64,000 nucleotides of DNA from UBA6224 sp963800205 (GCA_963800205.1 CAWCZQ010000005.1:434001-498000); one strand, 5' to 3'; positions 1 to 8,088 are shown, numbered from the stretch's first letter. Numbers and translations are program-made. Notes: generated by a model from the letters alone, not told the origin.

Positions 1-599
1 CCGGCCGCCCGGGTTATGATTTCGGCGATTTGCTCGGGCGTGTAAAATTCGAGCCGATGGATGTGCCCAAACCGGTCGCGCAGTGGCGCAGCTAAAGCAC
101 CGGTCCTGGTGGTCGCACCAATGAGTGTAAACTGTGGCAAATCGAGACGTAGGCTCCGCGCGCTCGGACCCTTCCCTAGCATAATGTCGAGCTTAAAATC
201 TTCCATGGCGCTGTACAGTACTTCTTCTACAGTGCGGTGCAGTCGGTGTATTTCGTCGATGAATAGAATATCGCCGTCTTGCAGATTGGTCAGGAGGCTA
301 GCCAAATCCCCGGCCCGCTCAATGGCCGGCCCGGAGGTTATACGTATTTGGGCGCCCATTTCATTGGCGATGACACTGGCCATCGTAGTTTTGCCGAGTC
401 CAGGCGGACCATACAGCAAGACATGGTCTAAGGGCTCTTCACGTTTTTTGGCAGCGGCAATCGCCAGCTGCAAATTTTGTTTAAGCCGTTCCTGGCCAAT
501 ATAATTCGCAAAATCATGCGGCCGCAGTTTTAGCTCAAACTCTTCTTCTTTATTATCAGAATCATCTTGAGCGCTGGTACCGACTATTCGATCAATCAT
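1..599 (-). CDS. ruvB: RuvB, Holliday junction branch-migration ATPase (partial, C-terminus outside window)
   Basis: AAA+ motor that drives Holliday-junction branch migration with RuvA. About 199 N-terminal residues of a usual ~340 are visible; the frame is open to the window edge. Seen: a Walker A loop GPPGLGKTT near residue 65, Walker B ILFIDEIHRL, sensor-1 LIGATTR and the RDRFG stretch. The start ATG overlaps the stop of the 57-codon ORF upstream in an ATGA arrangement, so the two are translationally coupled. The N-terminal ~20 residues are acidic (DDSDNKEEE). ruvA, ruvC and yebC lie just upstream in the same direction, the classical resolvasome neighbourhood. Confidence 0.97.
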   Translation of the reverse strand, partial: MIDRIVGTSAQDDSDNKEEEFELKLRPHDFANYIGQERLKQNLQLAIAAAKKREEPLDHVLLYGPPGLGKTTMASVIANEMGAQIRITSGPAIERAGDLASLLTNLQDGDILFIDEIHRLHRTVEEVLYSAMEDFKLDIMLGKGPSARSLRLDLPQFTLIGATTRTGALAAPLRDRFGHIHRLEFYTPEQIAEIITRAA

Positions 600-769
600 A
601 CAATCTCCTCCATCGCAGTAGTGTCTTCCATACATTGTTGATGCAACCCATGCATTACCACGACCAGCGCTTCTTCTAATTCCTCCAGTGGCACATCAGG
701 CAAGTGCTCATGGTGAGCCAGTTGACTCTGTCTGGTTTCAGTTTGCGACATAGGAAAAGGTTTGTTCAT
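596..769 (-). CDS. 57-aa hypothetical protein between ruvA and ruvB
   Basis: A short open frame of 57 codons begins MNKPFPMSQTE and ends EEIV-TGA. It starts 4 nt after the ruvA stop and its stop overlaps the ruvB ATG (ATGA), which is the main argument that it is translated. The product is acidic with a predicted helix (LEELEEALVVVMHGLHQQ) and no membrane segment or known motif. No strong Shine-Dalgarno is seen, so it probably depends on coupling to ruvA. It could be a small helical accessory of RuvAB or only a translational bridge between ruvA and ruvB; no family is recognised. Confidence 0.6.
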   Translation of the reverse strand: MNKPFPMSQTETRQSQLAHHEHLPDVPLEELEEALVVVMHGLHQQCMEDTTAMEEIV

Positions 770-773
770 ATCA

Positions 774-1349
774 CTACCGTTTTAATGCTAAAGTTACGCG
801 CTGCTCGACCGATAGCGATGGGTCAACATCTTTCAGGGCAGCCGCAGCGTCTTGTGGCGCATAACCAAGGCTTACCAGCGCTTCTACCGCCTCATCCTGG
901 CTGTTTACGCCCGGCCGCTGCACGATGCCCTCAGCCGCCTCAGAAGCTCCCAGACCTACTTTGTCGCGAAGCTCAACGACTACTTGTTCGGCGGCGCGCT
1001 TACCGACACCTTTGGCACTCTGCAATAATTTGACGTCACCGTTGGCAATAGCACCGCGCACGGCGTCTGCGGGGCCGATATCCAAGATAGCCAGCGCTAC
1101 CTTTGGGCCGACGTTCTTTACGCCCAAAAGCTGCTCGAACAACTTCTTAGTATCGAGTTTACAAAAGCCGAAGAGGTCGTGGGACTGTTCGCGGATATGT
1201 TCATGAACATACACCTTGGCTGTTTTTCCTTGCACCAAACGTCCAAAATCTTCGTTCGTCACCAGTATGCCATACCCAATGCCGGCACACTCAATAACTA
1301 CCATTTCTGGTAGCTTTTCGCTTACCACGCCAGAAAGTGTTGCAATCAT
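774..1349 (-). CDS. ruvA: RuvA, Holliday junction DNA-binding subunit
   Basis: Binds four-way junctions as a tetramer and loads RuvB. 191 aa, normal family length. Seen: N-terminal OB-fold beginning MIATLSGVVSEK, two helix-hairpin-helix motifs in the middle (LLGVKNVGPKVALAIL about residue 75 and SAKGVGKRAAEQVV about residue 112), and a C-terminal helical domain III that contacts RuvB (ALVSLGYAPQDAAAAL). Part of the run ruvC - phosphatase - ruvA - small ORF - ruvB, all transcribed leftward with spacings under 30 nt. Confidence 0.97.
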   Translation of the reverse strand: MIATLSGVVSEKLPEMVVIECAGIGYGILVTNEDFGRLVQGKTAKVYVHEHIREQSHDLFGFCKLDTKKLFEQLLGVKNVGPKVALAILDIGPADAVRGAIANGDVKLLQSAKGVGKRAAEQVVVELRDKVGLGASEAAEGIVQRPGVNSQDEAVEALVSLGYAPQDAAAALKDVDPSLSVEQRVTLALKR

Positions 1350-1371
1350 TACTAGTTAGTATAGCAAACCG

Positions 1372-1929
1372 CTACTGTTCTATGCCGGTAGTTGCCACAA
1401 CATCCCAGCGACGTATGGCGCAGTTGTCATAAAAGTGCTGGATGGTCTTTTCCAGCGGCTGCTCGTCTAGCAATGAATCGAGGATACGGAGAGGACCACC
1501 GTGTGTTATCAGTAATACTCGCCGTTCCGGCTGATTTAGTAACATATCAACAAACGGTACCAAGCGCCCCCGCACATCATTCCATGACTCTCCATCGGCT
1601 GACTTCAGTGACAAATCGTGGACTTCTTGCTTCCGCCATTTTACTTCAGCGAACGGTCGCCCCTCGAGCGGCTTTAGGCTACGCTCGCGCAGCCGACTGT
1701 CGTATTCCAGCGGTGTTTTGGGGTGATATTGCATTATTGCCGCCGCTGTTAATTTGCAGCGTTCCAAGTCCGAGCAATACGCCTTATCGAACTGTTCGTG
1801 CTGTAATGTTTCGGCTAAGGCCGCAATTTGCTCGTGACCCCGACTGGTTAACGTACCAAAGCTTTGCCCCTGAATAATGCCTTCGGCATTTTCTCTAGTT
1901 TCCCCATGGCGCACCGCAATTATTTGCAT
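1372..1929 (-). CDS. Histidine phosphatase superfamily protein (phosphoglycerate-mutase-like)
   Basis: 185 aa with the phosphohistidine motif RHGETREN at residues 7-14, which marks the histidine phosphatase fold; the second catalytic His is in LLITHGGPLRI near residue 143 and a conserved Arg/Glu pair sits in RLRERSLKPLEG. A strong Shine-Dalgarno (AGGAGGATAAACC before ATG) fixes the start. It lies between ruvC and ruvA in one apparent operon, with 3 nt to the ruvC stop. Substrate cannot be read from sequence; members of this branch act on small phosphorylated metabolites or phosphoproteins. The link to recombination is probably only positional. Confidence 0.85.
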   Translation of the reverse strand: MQIIAVRHGETRENAEGIIQGQSFGTLTSRGHEQIAALAETLQHEQFDKAYCSDLERCKLTAAAIMQYHPKTPLEYDSRLRERSLKPLEGRPFAEVKWRKQEVHDLSLKSADGESWNDVRGRLVPFVDMLLNQPERRVLLITHGGPLRILDSLLDEQPLEKTIQHFYDNCAIRRWDVVATTGIEQ

Positions 1930-1932
1930 GGT

Positions 1933-2406
1933 TTATCCTCCTACCGTTTGCGCCAGTGTGATAGCCGCAGCCAGGGCGTCGGCGCAATCGTCTGGTTTGG
2001 GCACTTCCTGCAGACCCAGTAGGACCCTCACCATTTCCTGGACCTGCTTTTTGTCAGCCTTTCCATAGCTAGTTATTGCCATTTTTATCTGCAGCGGCGT
2101 GTATTCGTGTATAGCCAAATTGGCGCGCTTGCCACACAGCAACACCACGCCGCGGGCTTGTGCCACCGTCATAGCGGTGGTAACGTTGCGGGCAAAAAAC
2201 AGTTTCTCTACCGACATCAGTTCGGGCTTAGTGGTAGATATAATTTCGCTCAGTTCCTCGTAGATCGTCAAAAGCCGCACCGCATCGTCTTCGTGGACGG
2301 GCGTCCGGATGACACCGGCGTCAACCAGCTGCATCTTGCCACGACCCACATCGATGACGCCAAACCCAAGTATGCCGGTGCCGGGATCGATGCCGATAAT
2401 TCTCAT
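1933..2406 (-). CDS. ruvC: RuvC, Holliday junction resolvase
   Basis: RNase-H-fold endonuclease that cuts Holliday junctions symmetrically. 157 aa, typical. Catalytic acids are all visible: Asp in IIGIDPGTG (residue 7), Glu in SVEKLFFARN (about 67), and the paired Asp of DDCADALAAAI (about 139-142). It lies 4 nt downstream of yebC and 3 nt before the phosphatase gene, so is co-transcribed with both and likely with ruvA/ruvB. Confidence 0.97.
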   Translation of the reverse strand: MRIIGIDPGTGILGFGVIDVGRGKMQLVDAGVIRTPVHEDDAVRLLTIYEELSEIISTTKPELMSVEKLFFARNVTTAMTVAQARGVVLLCGKRANLAIHEYTPLQIKMAITSYGKADKKQVQEMVRVLLGLQEVPKPDDCADALAAAITLAQTVGG

Positions 2407-2410
2407 AGGT

Positions 2411-3136
2411 CTAGCTTAGCAGGTCTTCGTCGATGTCGAAGTTCACGTGCGTATTACTTACGTCATCCAAATCTTCAAGCGCGTTCATCATACGCATAAT
2501 CTTGCCAGCCGTATCTTTGTTAGTGATTTCTATGGTGTTGTTTGAGACGTAGGTCAGTTCGGCTTCGGTAATTTCTAGCCCTTGCTCTTTCAATGCATCC
2601 CGCACCTTGGCGAGATCGGTTGCGGCGGTATACACGATTGAATCACCGTCGTCCTCTTGCACGTCTTCGGCGCCGGCATCAATCGCCTGCAACATCAAAT
2701 CATCACCCGTCGCTTTGACGCGAATCATGCCTTTGTGATCAAACTGAAATGCCACGGCGCCTTTTTCGGCGATGTTGCCACCATGCTTACTAAAGGCCAG
2801 TCGCACTTCTGGATAAGTACGATTAGTGTTATCGGTGGCACATTCAACCAGCACCGCCACGCCGCCCGGGCCGTAGCCTTCATACAGCACCTCTTGGAGC
2901 TGAGCTGCGTCTTTGTCTTTTATGCGATCAATAGCGCGCTGAATATTATTACTCGGCATATTGGCAGCTTTGGCTTTATCGATAGCCAAACGTAGGGCAA
3001 AGTTGGTATCAGGGTCGGTCCCGCCGCGAGCCGCCATAGCGATGGCATTCCCGAGTTTGGTAAAAATTGCGCCGCGTGCGGCATCCTTGGCGCCTTTTTC
3101 GCGCTTAATTGTTGACCACTTACTGTGTCCAGACAT
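2411..3136 (-). CDS. yebC: YebC/PmpR family protein
   Basis: 241 aa starting MSGHSKWSTIKREKG, the signature N-terminus of the YebC/PmpR family. The three-domain arrangement is intact, with the conserved stretches NMPSNNIQRAIDR and EGYGPGGVAVLVE and the acidic C-terminus. Members have been described both as transcription regulators and, more recently, as helpers of translation through difficult motifs; which applies here is unknown. A Shine-Dalgarno-like AAAGGA precedes the start. Its coupling to ruvC is widespread among bacteria. Confidence 0.95.
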   Translation of the reverse strand: MSGHSKWSTIKREKGAKDAARGAIFTKLGNAIAMAARGGTDPDTNFALRLAIDKAKAANMPSNNIQRAIDRIKDKDAAQLQEVLYEGYGPGGVAVLVECATDNTNRTYPEVRLAFSKHGGNIAEKGAVAFQFDHKGMIRVKATGDDLMLQAIDAGAEDVQEDDGDSIVYTAATDLAKVRDALKEQGLEITEAELTYVSNNTIEITNKDTAGKIMRMMNALEDLDDVSNTHVNFDIDEDLLS

Positions 3137-3155
3137 GAGATGTCATCCTTTCTCG

Positions 3156-4607
3156 TTACGGCTCGTAAACCGTTTCTTCATCTGTTATGATAGCATTTTT
3201 TGCTGGCTTTGTCTTGTGCCAGAGCACTACGGTAACGACCAATAATGCCATATACAGCGTCGCTAATTGCACTGCCGCTATATGTATGCCCTCAACAAAC
3301 ACGTGCGGTATGCGACTCAGGAGTTCGGCAGTGTCGAGCATGTAAGTAAGCACATATCGCGCGGGCCACGCCAGCCAGCCCGCCACAAACGGTATCAACA
3401 TGCCGGCCAGCCCGGCCACTAAACACAACAGCATCGCGAGCGGCACAAAGACCGCTACTATTAGGTTAGCGATCAGTCCCGCAAACGACATTTGGCCAAA
3501 AATATACAGTACATATGGAATCGTCATCAGCTCGGCGCATAACGTTTCGATGGCCACAGCAGTCACCAATGAACGTCTGAGCCGTAATGGCAGCCGTACC
3601 ATCACCATCGGTGCCACGATTAACACCCCAAAGAAGGCTAAGAACGAAAGATACCAGCTAACATCTCCCCATATGTAGTAGGGATTGAGCCAGCCAGATA
3701 TAGCGGCGGCCAACATCAGTAACACCAGCGGCCGCGCCTTCCGACCATAATATGCAGCAAACAAGCTGAGCAAACTAATAATCGCTGCCCTAACTATGCT
3801 GGCGCTGGCACCAGCAAACAGCAAGAACAGCCCTATCATCGACAATGACAGTAACAACGAAAGTCGTTTGGAGTGGCGTTTCAATAATCCCTCGGTCGCT
3901 CGCAATATAATGGTCAGGTTGTACCCGGAGACCGCAATAATATGCACGAGGCCGACCATCAGCAATGCATCATAGACATGATCAGGCAGATTGGCTCGTT
4001 GCCCTATTAACAACCCCATTCCAAACGATGCCAGTGGCTCAGGTAAGGCCGACTGCATACCTGCCACAAAGCGTCGTCGCAGTTCTGGTACCAGCCCGTT
4101 TCCCCTCTGCGCTACCTGCAATGCTCCATAGCTTAGCCGGGCTTGATGGGAACCACGGCTCGGATATAGTTTGCCGGTCACCCGAACGCTATCACCGGCA
4201 AAAATAGCATTTTCACCATAGCCGCTAACCGCCACTTTACCTACAAGATGTTCGCCCGTTTCGGTCGCTATAACAGATGACGAATCAAATGTCAGTTGTT
4301 TGTATTTATTGTAAGTGGCATCTTCGTTGGCATGCACTAGATAAGTCTGCTTCTCACCATAATACTGTTGAAACATCGCCAGATGCTGCACATACACACC
4401 ACCCCGCCAGCCGCCAAAACTCAGGCCAAATAAAATAACTAACAGCAACGTCCAGCCGGATTTACGACGATAGCTAATAAGTAGCAGCAAGCCACAGAGT
4501 AAGACCCACATGCCGGCAACCACTACGGCTTTTGCCAGGACGACGCCCACCAAAAAAGCAATACTACCAGCTAATACCAGATTTGTTTGCCGCACAGAGA
4601 AGGCCAT
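3156..4607 (-). CDS. comEC: ComEC/Rec2-type DNA uptake channel, short form
   Basis: 483 aa. Order: two N-terminal hydrophobic helices (about 10-55), a small soluble OB-like region (about 75-175) with VRVTGKLYPS, then a competence domain of roughly eight membrane segments containing GLVHIIAVSGYNLTIIL, the hallmark of the ComEC transmembrane core. It ends shortly after the last membrane segment, so the C-terminal metallo-beta-lactamase-like nuclease domain of full ComEC (usually 700-800 aa) is missing. It should carry single-stranded DNA across the membrane during natural transformation. It sits 19 nt upstream of yebC-ruvC, so uptake and recombination genes may be co-expressed. Confidence 0.88.
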   Translation of the reverse strand: MAFSVRQTNLVLAGSIAFLVGVVLAKAVVVAGMWVLLCGLLLLISYRRKSGWTLLLVILFGLSFGGWRGGVYVQHLAMFQQYYGEKQTYLVHANEDATYNKYKQLTFDSSSVIATETGEHLVGKVAVSGYGENAIFAGDSVRVTGKLYPSRGSHQARLSYGALQVAQRGNGLVPELRRRFVAGMQSALPEPLASFGMGLLIGQRANLPDHVYDALLMVGLVHIIAVSGYNLTIILRATEGLLKRHSKRLSLLLSLSMIGLFLLFAGASASIVRAAIISLLSLFAAYYGRKARPLVLLMLAAAISGWLNPYYIWGDVSWYLSFLAFFGVLIVAPMVMVRLPLRLRRSLVTAVAIETLCAELMTIPYVLYIFGQMSFAGLIANLIVAVFVPLAMLLCLVAGLAGMLIPFVAGWLAWPARYVLTYMLDTAELLSRIPHVFVEGIHIAAVQLATLYMALLVVTVVLWHKTKPAKNAIITDEETVYEP

Positions 4608-4670
4608 AAGTGCGTCATATTTTACCAGCCCTTCTCAGTTCAGCCATGAGCACCATAGCGATAACAGGAC

Positions 4671-5402
4671 TTATGATTGACGTAGAGATAGCGCGCCGAG
4701 TACTAATGCGAATAATACAAAACCACCCACAACCAGTAGATTAATCGTCAGGTCGCCGGTCCACTGGGCGGTATGCTGCACTTGCTGAACGGCTTCGACG
4801 ATATACGTAATGGGCATGACGTCTGAGAAGTATCGCACAAACGCAGCCATATTTTCACGAGGGGTAAACAAGCCGCATGTCAAAAATTGCGGCAACACAA
4901 AGGCTGGCATAAATTGCACTGCCTGGAACTCATTTTTTGCAAATGCACTAAACAGTAAGCCAAAAGCCATTCCCAGCACACCTGCCAGGACTGCAATGAG
5001 CAACAGTATACTTGTCGCCCCCTCAACCGACACATTGAGCCAAGTTATCGCGATGACGGTGGCTATAGCGGCCTGTAAGCTGGCCATTATGGCAAAGGCT
5101 ATCGCGTAACCAAGCAGGATATCTATAGGTGATGCCGGAGAAGTTAACAGACGCTCCAGGGTGCCACTCGTTCGTTCGCGTAGTACCGCAACAGATGTGA
5201 CGATAAACATCAAGGTAAACGGTATGATGCCCAGCAAGAGAGGCGCCACATCGTTAAATAGCACGGTTGAATCGTTGAATACGTAATACAGGACCACGAG
5301 CAGTATCGTCGGCATAAAAAAGATTAACGCCAATGTTCGTCGATCATGCTTGAGCTGCATGAGGACACGACGAGCTGTGCTCAGGGTACGCCTAAGATTC
5401 AT
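4671..5402 (-). CDS. ABC-2 type exporter, membrane subunit
   Basis: 243 aa with six predicted membrane segments (one near residue 25, the rest from about 55 to 240) and the ABC-2 family stretch TSGTLERLLTSPASPIDILLGY followed by FTPRENMAAFVRYFSDVMPITY. The start overlaps the end of the ATPase gene by 11 nt, so the two form one transporter. Related systems export drugs, lipids or polysaccharides; the substrate is not readable. Nothing unusual in length or composition. Confidence 0.88.
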   Translation of the reverse strand: MNLRRTLSTARRVLMQLKHDRRTLALIFFMPTILLVVLYYVFNDSTVLFNDVAPLLLGIIPFTLMFIVTSVAVLRERTSGTLERLLTSPASPIDILLGYAIAFAIMASLQAAIATVIAITWLNVSVEGATSILLLIAVLAGVLGMAFGLLFSAFAKNEFQAVQFMPAFVLPQFLTCGLFTPRENMAAFVRYFSDVMPITYIVEAVQQVQHTAQWTGDLTINLLVVGGFVLFALVLGALSLRQS

Positions 5403-6117
5403 CGGTTCTCTTTCCCCCCTCGGCTAGCTCCAGAAAAGCATCCTCCATCCTAGTTGCCTTGGTCGTAGACAGTACATTAGCCCGGCTATCGGCTATCAAC
5501 AAAGAACCCTCTCGTATAAACCATATCGAATCACATTTATCGGCCTCGTCCATGACATGGCTTGAGATAAGAATGGTCGTTCCGGCTGCGGAAAGTTGAC
5601 GGAACAGTTTCCACAGGCTTGTGCGCAGCACCGGATCAAGTCCAACAGTCGGCTCGTCCAATAGCAGCAGCTGCGGCTTCCCGAGTAACGCTACGGCAAG
5701 TGACACCCGAGCCCGTTGGCCTCCCGACAAGGTACCAACCACGCGATCTTGCAGGTCGGTTAGATCGACCTCGTTGACCACTTCTGCTTGTTGGCGCTTC
5801 GCAACGCCGAGCAGATCGGCAAAATAGCTAATATTTTCAATGACAGTCAAATCTGCATAGACTGACGGCGCCTGACTCACATAACCAACTGCTTGCTTCA
5901 GCTGCCGAGCTCCCGGTTTTTCTCCGAGAACCCGAACCGTCCCTTCCTCTTGAGGCTGTAGGCCTAGCAATGTCTTTATCAACGTCGTCTTGCCTGCTCC
6001 GGAGGGACCCAGCAAGCCAACGATACTACCGCGAGCAACATCTCCGGTTATGTTTGAGAGAACAGTTTGTTTTTTGATCGCTACCGACAAGTTCTTGATA
6101 CTGATAGCATTGGACAT
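5392..6117 (-). CDS. ABC transporter ATP-binding subunit
   Basis: 241 aa with Walker A GPSGAGKTT (about residue 38), Q-loop YVSQAPSVYADL, signature LSGGQRARVSLA, Walker B LLLLDEPTVGLDP and the H-loop in ISSHVMDEADKC. It is the motor of the ABC-2 permease that overlaps its 3' end. A TATACT box ends 6 nt before the ATG, so the message is predicted to start at or next to the start codon (leaderless). Confidence 0.93.
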   Translation of the reverse strand: MSNAISIKNLSVAIKKQTVLSNITGDVARGSIVGLLGPSGAGKTTLIKTLLGLQPQEEGTVRVLGEKPGARQLKQAVGYVSQAPSVYADLTVIENISYFADLLGVAKRQQAEVVNEVDLTDLQDRVVGTLSGGQRARVSLAVALLGKPQLLLLDEPTVGLDPVLRTSLWKLFRQLSAAGTTILISSHVMDEADKCDSIWFIREGSLLIADSRANVLSTTKATRMEDAFLELAEGGKRTDES

Positions 6118-6195
6118 ATAGCGAGTATATCAAAAAGAGCTAGCGGCAGACCCTTACCAGTGTACGAAGATTACTGACCAACACTGCAGTCGCAA

Positions 6196-6468
6196 CTAGC
6201 GTAGAGTCTCTGCAGACATTTCTTCAGTTTTGATTTGTAGATAGCGTTGGGTGGCAAGGGTAGACCATAGCGATGCATTGATTAGTGCCATTGCGAATGA
6301 ATACCATAATGACAAACTGAAAAACACAATCACTTCCGGAATGAGAAAAAGCGCCGTCAACAAACTCGTCGTAATTCTGGGCTTGTGACGACCAATCACG
6401 GACGGAAGTAGAGCGACATTGAACGCTAGTACGCTAATAGACAACACAATATCTTGCCAACTATGCAT
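6196..6468 (-). CDS. Hypothetical small membrane protein (90 aa)
   Basis: 90 aa with about three hydrophobic segments (residues ~8-24, ~35-52, ~56-72) and a polar C-terminus (LQIKTEEMSAETLR). No family recognised. A TATAGT box lies 6 nt upstream of the ATG, matching the leaderless promoter pattern of the window, which supports the start choice. It stands alone between the exporter pair and the hairpin-rich spacer at 6531-6679. Confidence 0.6.
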   Translation of the reverse strand: MHSWQDIVLSISVLAFNVALLPSVIGRHKPRITTSLLTALFLIPEVIVFFSLSLWYSFAMALINASLWSTLATQRYLQIKTEEMSAETLR

Positions 6469-6530
6469 GCGCTTACTATAGCAAAAGACGACTTCGCATT
6501 TTTACATACTTATTAGACGATTAAGATTCC

Positions 6531-6634
6531 AGTGAGGTCGCTTCACTCTTCCGTTCGAACATGCTCGGTACTTGCTCCCGCGCGTGTCCTCGCTCCACCG
6601 CACTCACTTCGTGAGTTTGAATCTCTCCGAGATT
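6531..6634 (-). other. Non-coding spacer made of consecutive short hairpins
   Basis: Downstream of the methyltransferase terminator the DNA holds perfect short stem-loops: GAATCTC-TCC-GAGATTC at 6619-6635, CTCAC-TTC-GTGAG at 6603-6615, and GTTCGAAC near 6555. There is no credible gene. The style (tandem hairpins after a long palindromic terminator) recurs at 32560-32870 and inside the transcript at 62925-63251. Confidence 0.5.
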
Positions 6635-6679
6635 CCTCCAAACAAAAAAGCCCCATTCAGGGGCTTCTTTGTTTGGAGG
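6635..6679 (-). terminator. Long palindromic terminator after the methyltransferase gene
   Basis: Near-perfect 20-bp arms (CCTCCAAACAAA...GCCCC against GGGGCTT...TTTGTTTGGAGG) separated by a 5-nt loop, with a T run on the minus-strand RNA. The outer arm reaches into the 32-bp repeat at 6673-6704. Confidence 0.8.
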
Positions 6680-6704
6680 GACGTATGTATCGCTGTTGCA
6701 ACTA
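6673..6704. repeat. 32-bp repeat, copy A
   Basis: Identical in 30 of 32 positions to 7556-7587; the two differing bases are in the middle. It directly abuts the TAA of the methyltransferase gene (6705-6707) and leads into its terminator. Each copy therefore sits between a stop codon and a terminator hairpin. Confidence 0.85.
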
Positions 6705-7457
6705 TTATTCGGGCTTCTTCGCCACAAATACTACAAATTGAGGGAAGTGACTAAATCGTTTGTAGTAATCCTCGTCCACCTGCCTACATTCATCTATTGC
6801 CTTTGTCTCAACAAAGTCAGTTACATCGAATCCAGCTTCTCTCAATAATCCAAAATGCATACTTGGTGGAGCAATCCAGAATCTTAGCTCCTCTCCACTT
6901 GGGAATGTCTCGCTGTATTCGTGAAAGTTTGAGTAATCACCATATAATTTTGGCTTTGTATGACCTTCTGTATAGCCCATCAATTTGTATGGAATATCGT
7001 CTACTACCACACGTTCCGACGCCCAACGCATCGGGTGCCCTATCGAAAATTGAAAAGAACCACCTGGCTTCAAGATACGCCAGATTTCCTTGTAAACATC
7101 GACTGGTCGTGCAGAATAGTGCACGGTAAGACTACTGTACACAAAATCGAAACGGCCCTCCTCGTAATCCAATTGGTGCATATCTGCAACAGAGAACCTA
7201 TGCTTTGGGTAAGATTCGTTCGCCAGTCTCACCGATTCTGATGACAAGTCAATGCCCTCCATAGAAGCAGCATCAAACTCTTCAAGCAGCAATGATTCTT
7301 CGCCAGTTCCGCAGCCAAGCATTAAGACTTTCTTATCCTTCAAGCTTGGAAGAAGCTTTTTCATTGCCGGTTTTTCAACGAATCGGTGTGGTAATTTCTC
7401 GCCCTTTTTTAGTTCTGCTTGACGTTGAGCAGCATATTTGTCGTAATCGTTTACCAT
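6705..7457 (-). CDS. Class I SAM-dependent methyltransferase
   Basis: 250 aa from MVNDYDKYAAQRQAEL. Motif I KVLMLGCGTGEE (about residue 54), acidic loop GIDLSSESVRLA, motif ADMHQLDYEEGRFDFVYSSLTVHY and a post-motif ILKPGGSFQFSIGHP mark the Methyltransf_11-type SAM-binding Rossmann domain. A longer upstream reading of 49 codons exists, but it runs through the terminator and repeat of the gene before it and is rejected. The substrate is unknown; it is a soluble enzyme. It follows a Nudix gene with which it shares an unusual 3' repeat. Confidence 0.85.
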   Translation of the reverse strand: MVNDYDKYAAQRQAELKKGEKLPHRFVEKPAMKKLLPSLKDKKVLMLGCGTGEESLLLEEFDAASMEGIDLSSESVRLANESYPKHRFSVADMHQLDYEEGRFDFVYSSLTVHYSARPVDVYKEIWRILKPGGSFQFSIGHPMRWASERVVVDDIPYKLMGYTEGHTKPKLYGDYSNFHEYSETFPSGEELRFWIAPPSMHFGLLREAGFDVTDFVETKAIDECRQVDEDYYKRFSHFPQFVVFVAKKPE

Positions 7458-7513
7458 TAATTTGATTATACCAATAAAAGCGAGTGGGAATTGAACTACT
7501 TTATAGATATAAA

Positions 7514-7541
7514 ATACGACTCCCGATTTTGGAAGTCGTAT
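7514..7541 (-). terminator. Hairpin terminator after the Nudix gene
   Basis: Arms ATACGACT / AGTCGTAT with additional pairing (TCC/GGA) around a short loop, followed on the minus strand by TTTTATATC. It lies just past the second copy of the 32-bp repeat. Confidence 0.65.
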
Positions 7542-7555
7542 CTGATTGTGTTCAC

Positions 7556-7587
7556 TTGGAGGGACGTATGTATCGTAGTTGCAACTA
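7556..7587. repeat. 32-bp repeat, copy B
   Basis: Second copy of the element at 6673-6704 (30/32 identical). Its last three bases are the TAG stop codon of the Nudix gene, so the repeat begins exactly at the end of that reading frame. Confidence 0.85.
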
Positions 7588-8082
7588 AAATTGCGGAGAT
7601 TCACCCCTCAATAGTGCAAATCCTTTCCGCATAGCCACAAATTCAACATCATCAAGGTCCTTTCCTTCTGTGGTCGCTTTTTCAAGCTCATCTTCTGCGA
7701 ACCATCCGTATTCAGAATGATCTTCTGGGTTTAGGGTGATATTATCTAGGTCGCTTACAAAACGCGCAAAATATATAACTTCGATTGAATGAGAACGTTT
7801 CACGTCATTTGTGTAGGTAAAAACGGAAAACGGATCTCCGACCTCGATTTGCATACCAAGTTCTTCATCGATTTCTCGCTTCAATCCAGTCACTGGATCT
7901 TCACCGAAATCCACGTGTCCACCAGGTAATTCGTACACCCCGGGTAAGAATTTTTTTGTATTTGCACGCTTTGGCAAAAAAATCTTTTCAGCTCCATCAA
8001 TTTTACTATGGATAAAGGCACAAGCAGTTATAACTTGTTGTCCTTCGGCTAAAACTTCACTGTCGTGTGAGATATGTGTCAT
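7585..8082 (-). CDS. Nudix hydrolase
   Basis: 165 aa. The Nudix box is readable as GGHVDFGEDPVTGLKREIDEELG (about residues 53-75), matching G-x5-E-x7-REUxEEXGU with an Asp at one of the usual positions. Members hydrolyse nucleoside diphosphates linked to another moiety, as in oxidised nucleotides or dinucleoside polyphosphates. The start is supported by a TATAAT box 6 nt upstream. The stop lies inside the 32-bp repeat copy B. Confidence 0.9.
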   Translation of the reverse strand: MTHISHDSEVLAEGQQVITACAFIHSKIDGAEKIFLPKRANTKKFLPGVYELPGGHVDFGEDPVTGLKREIDEELGMQIEVGDPFSVFTYTNDVKRSHSIEVIYFARFVSDLDNITLNPEDHSEYGWFAEDELEKATTEGKDLDDVEFVAMRKGFALLRGESPQF

Positions 8083-8088
8083 TGTCTG

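Noticed and set aside
704..1033. Plus-strand open frame overlapping ruvA
   Set aside because: It is antisense to a well-conserved gene, has no promoter or ribosome site, and its composition is that of a reverse-frame shadow.
6521..6754. Short open frames on both strands in the hairpin spacer
   Set aside because: They arise from palindromic sequence with terminators inside, and have no start signals.
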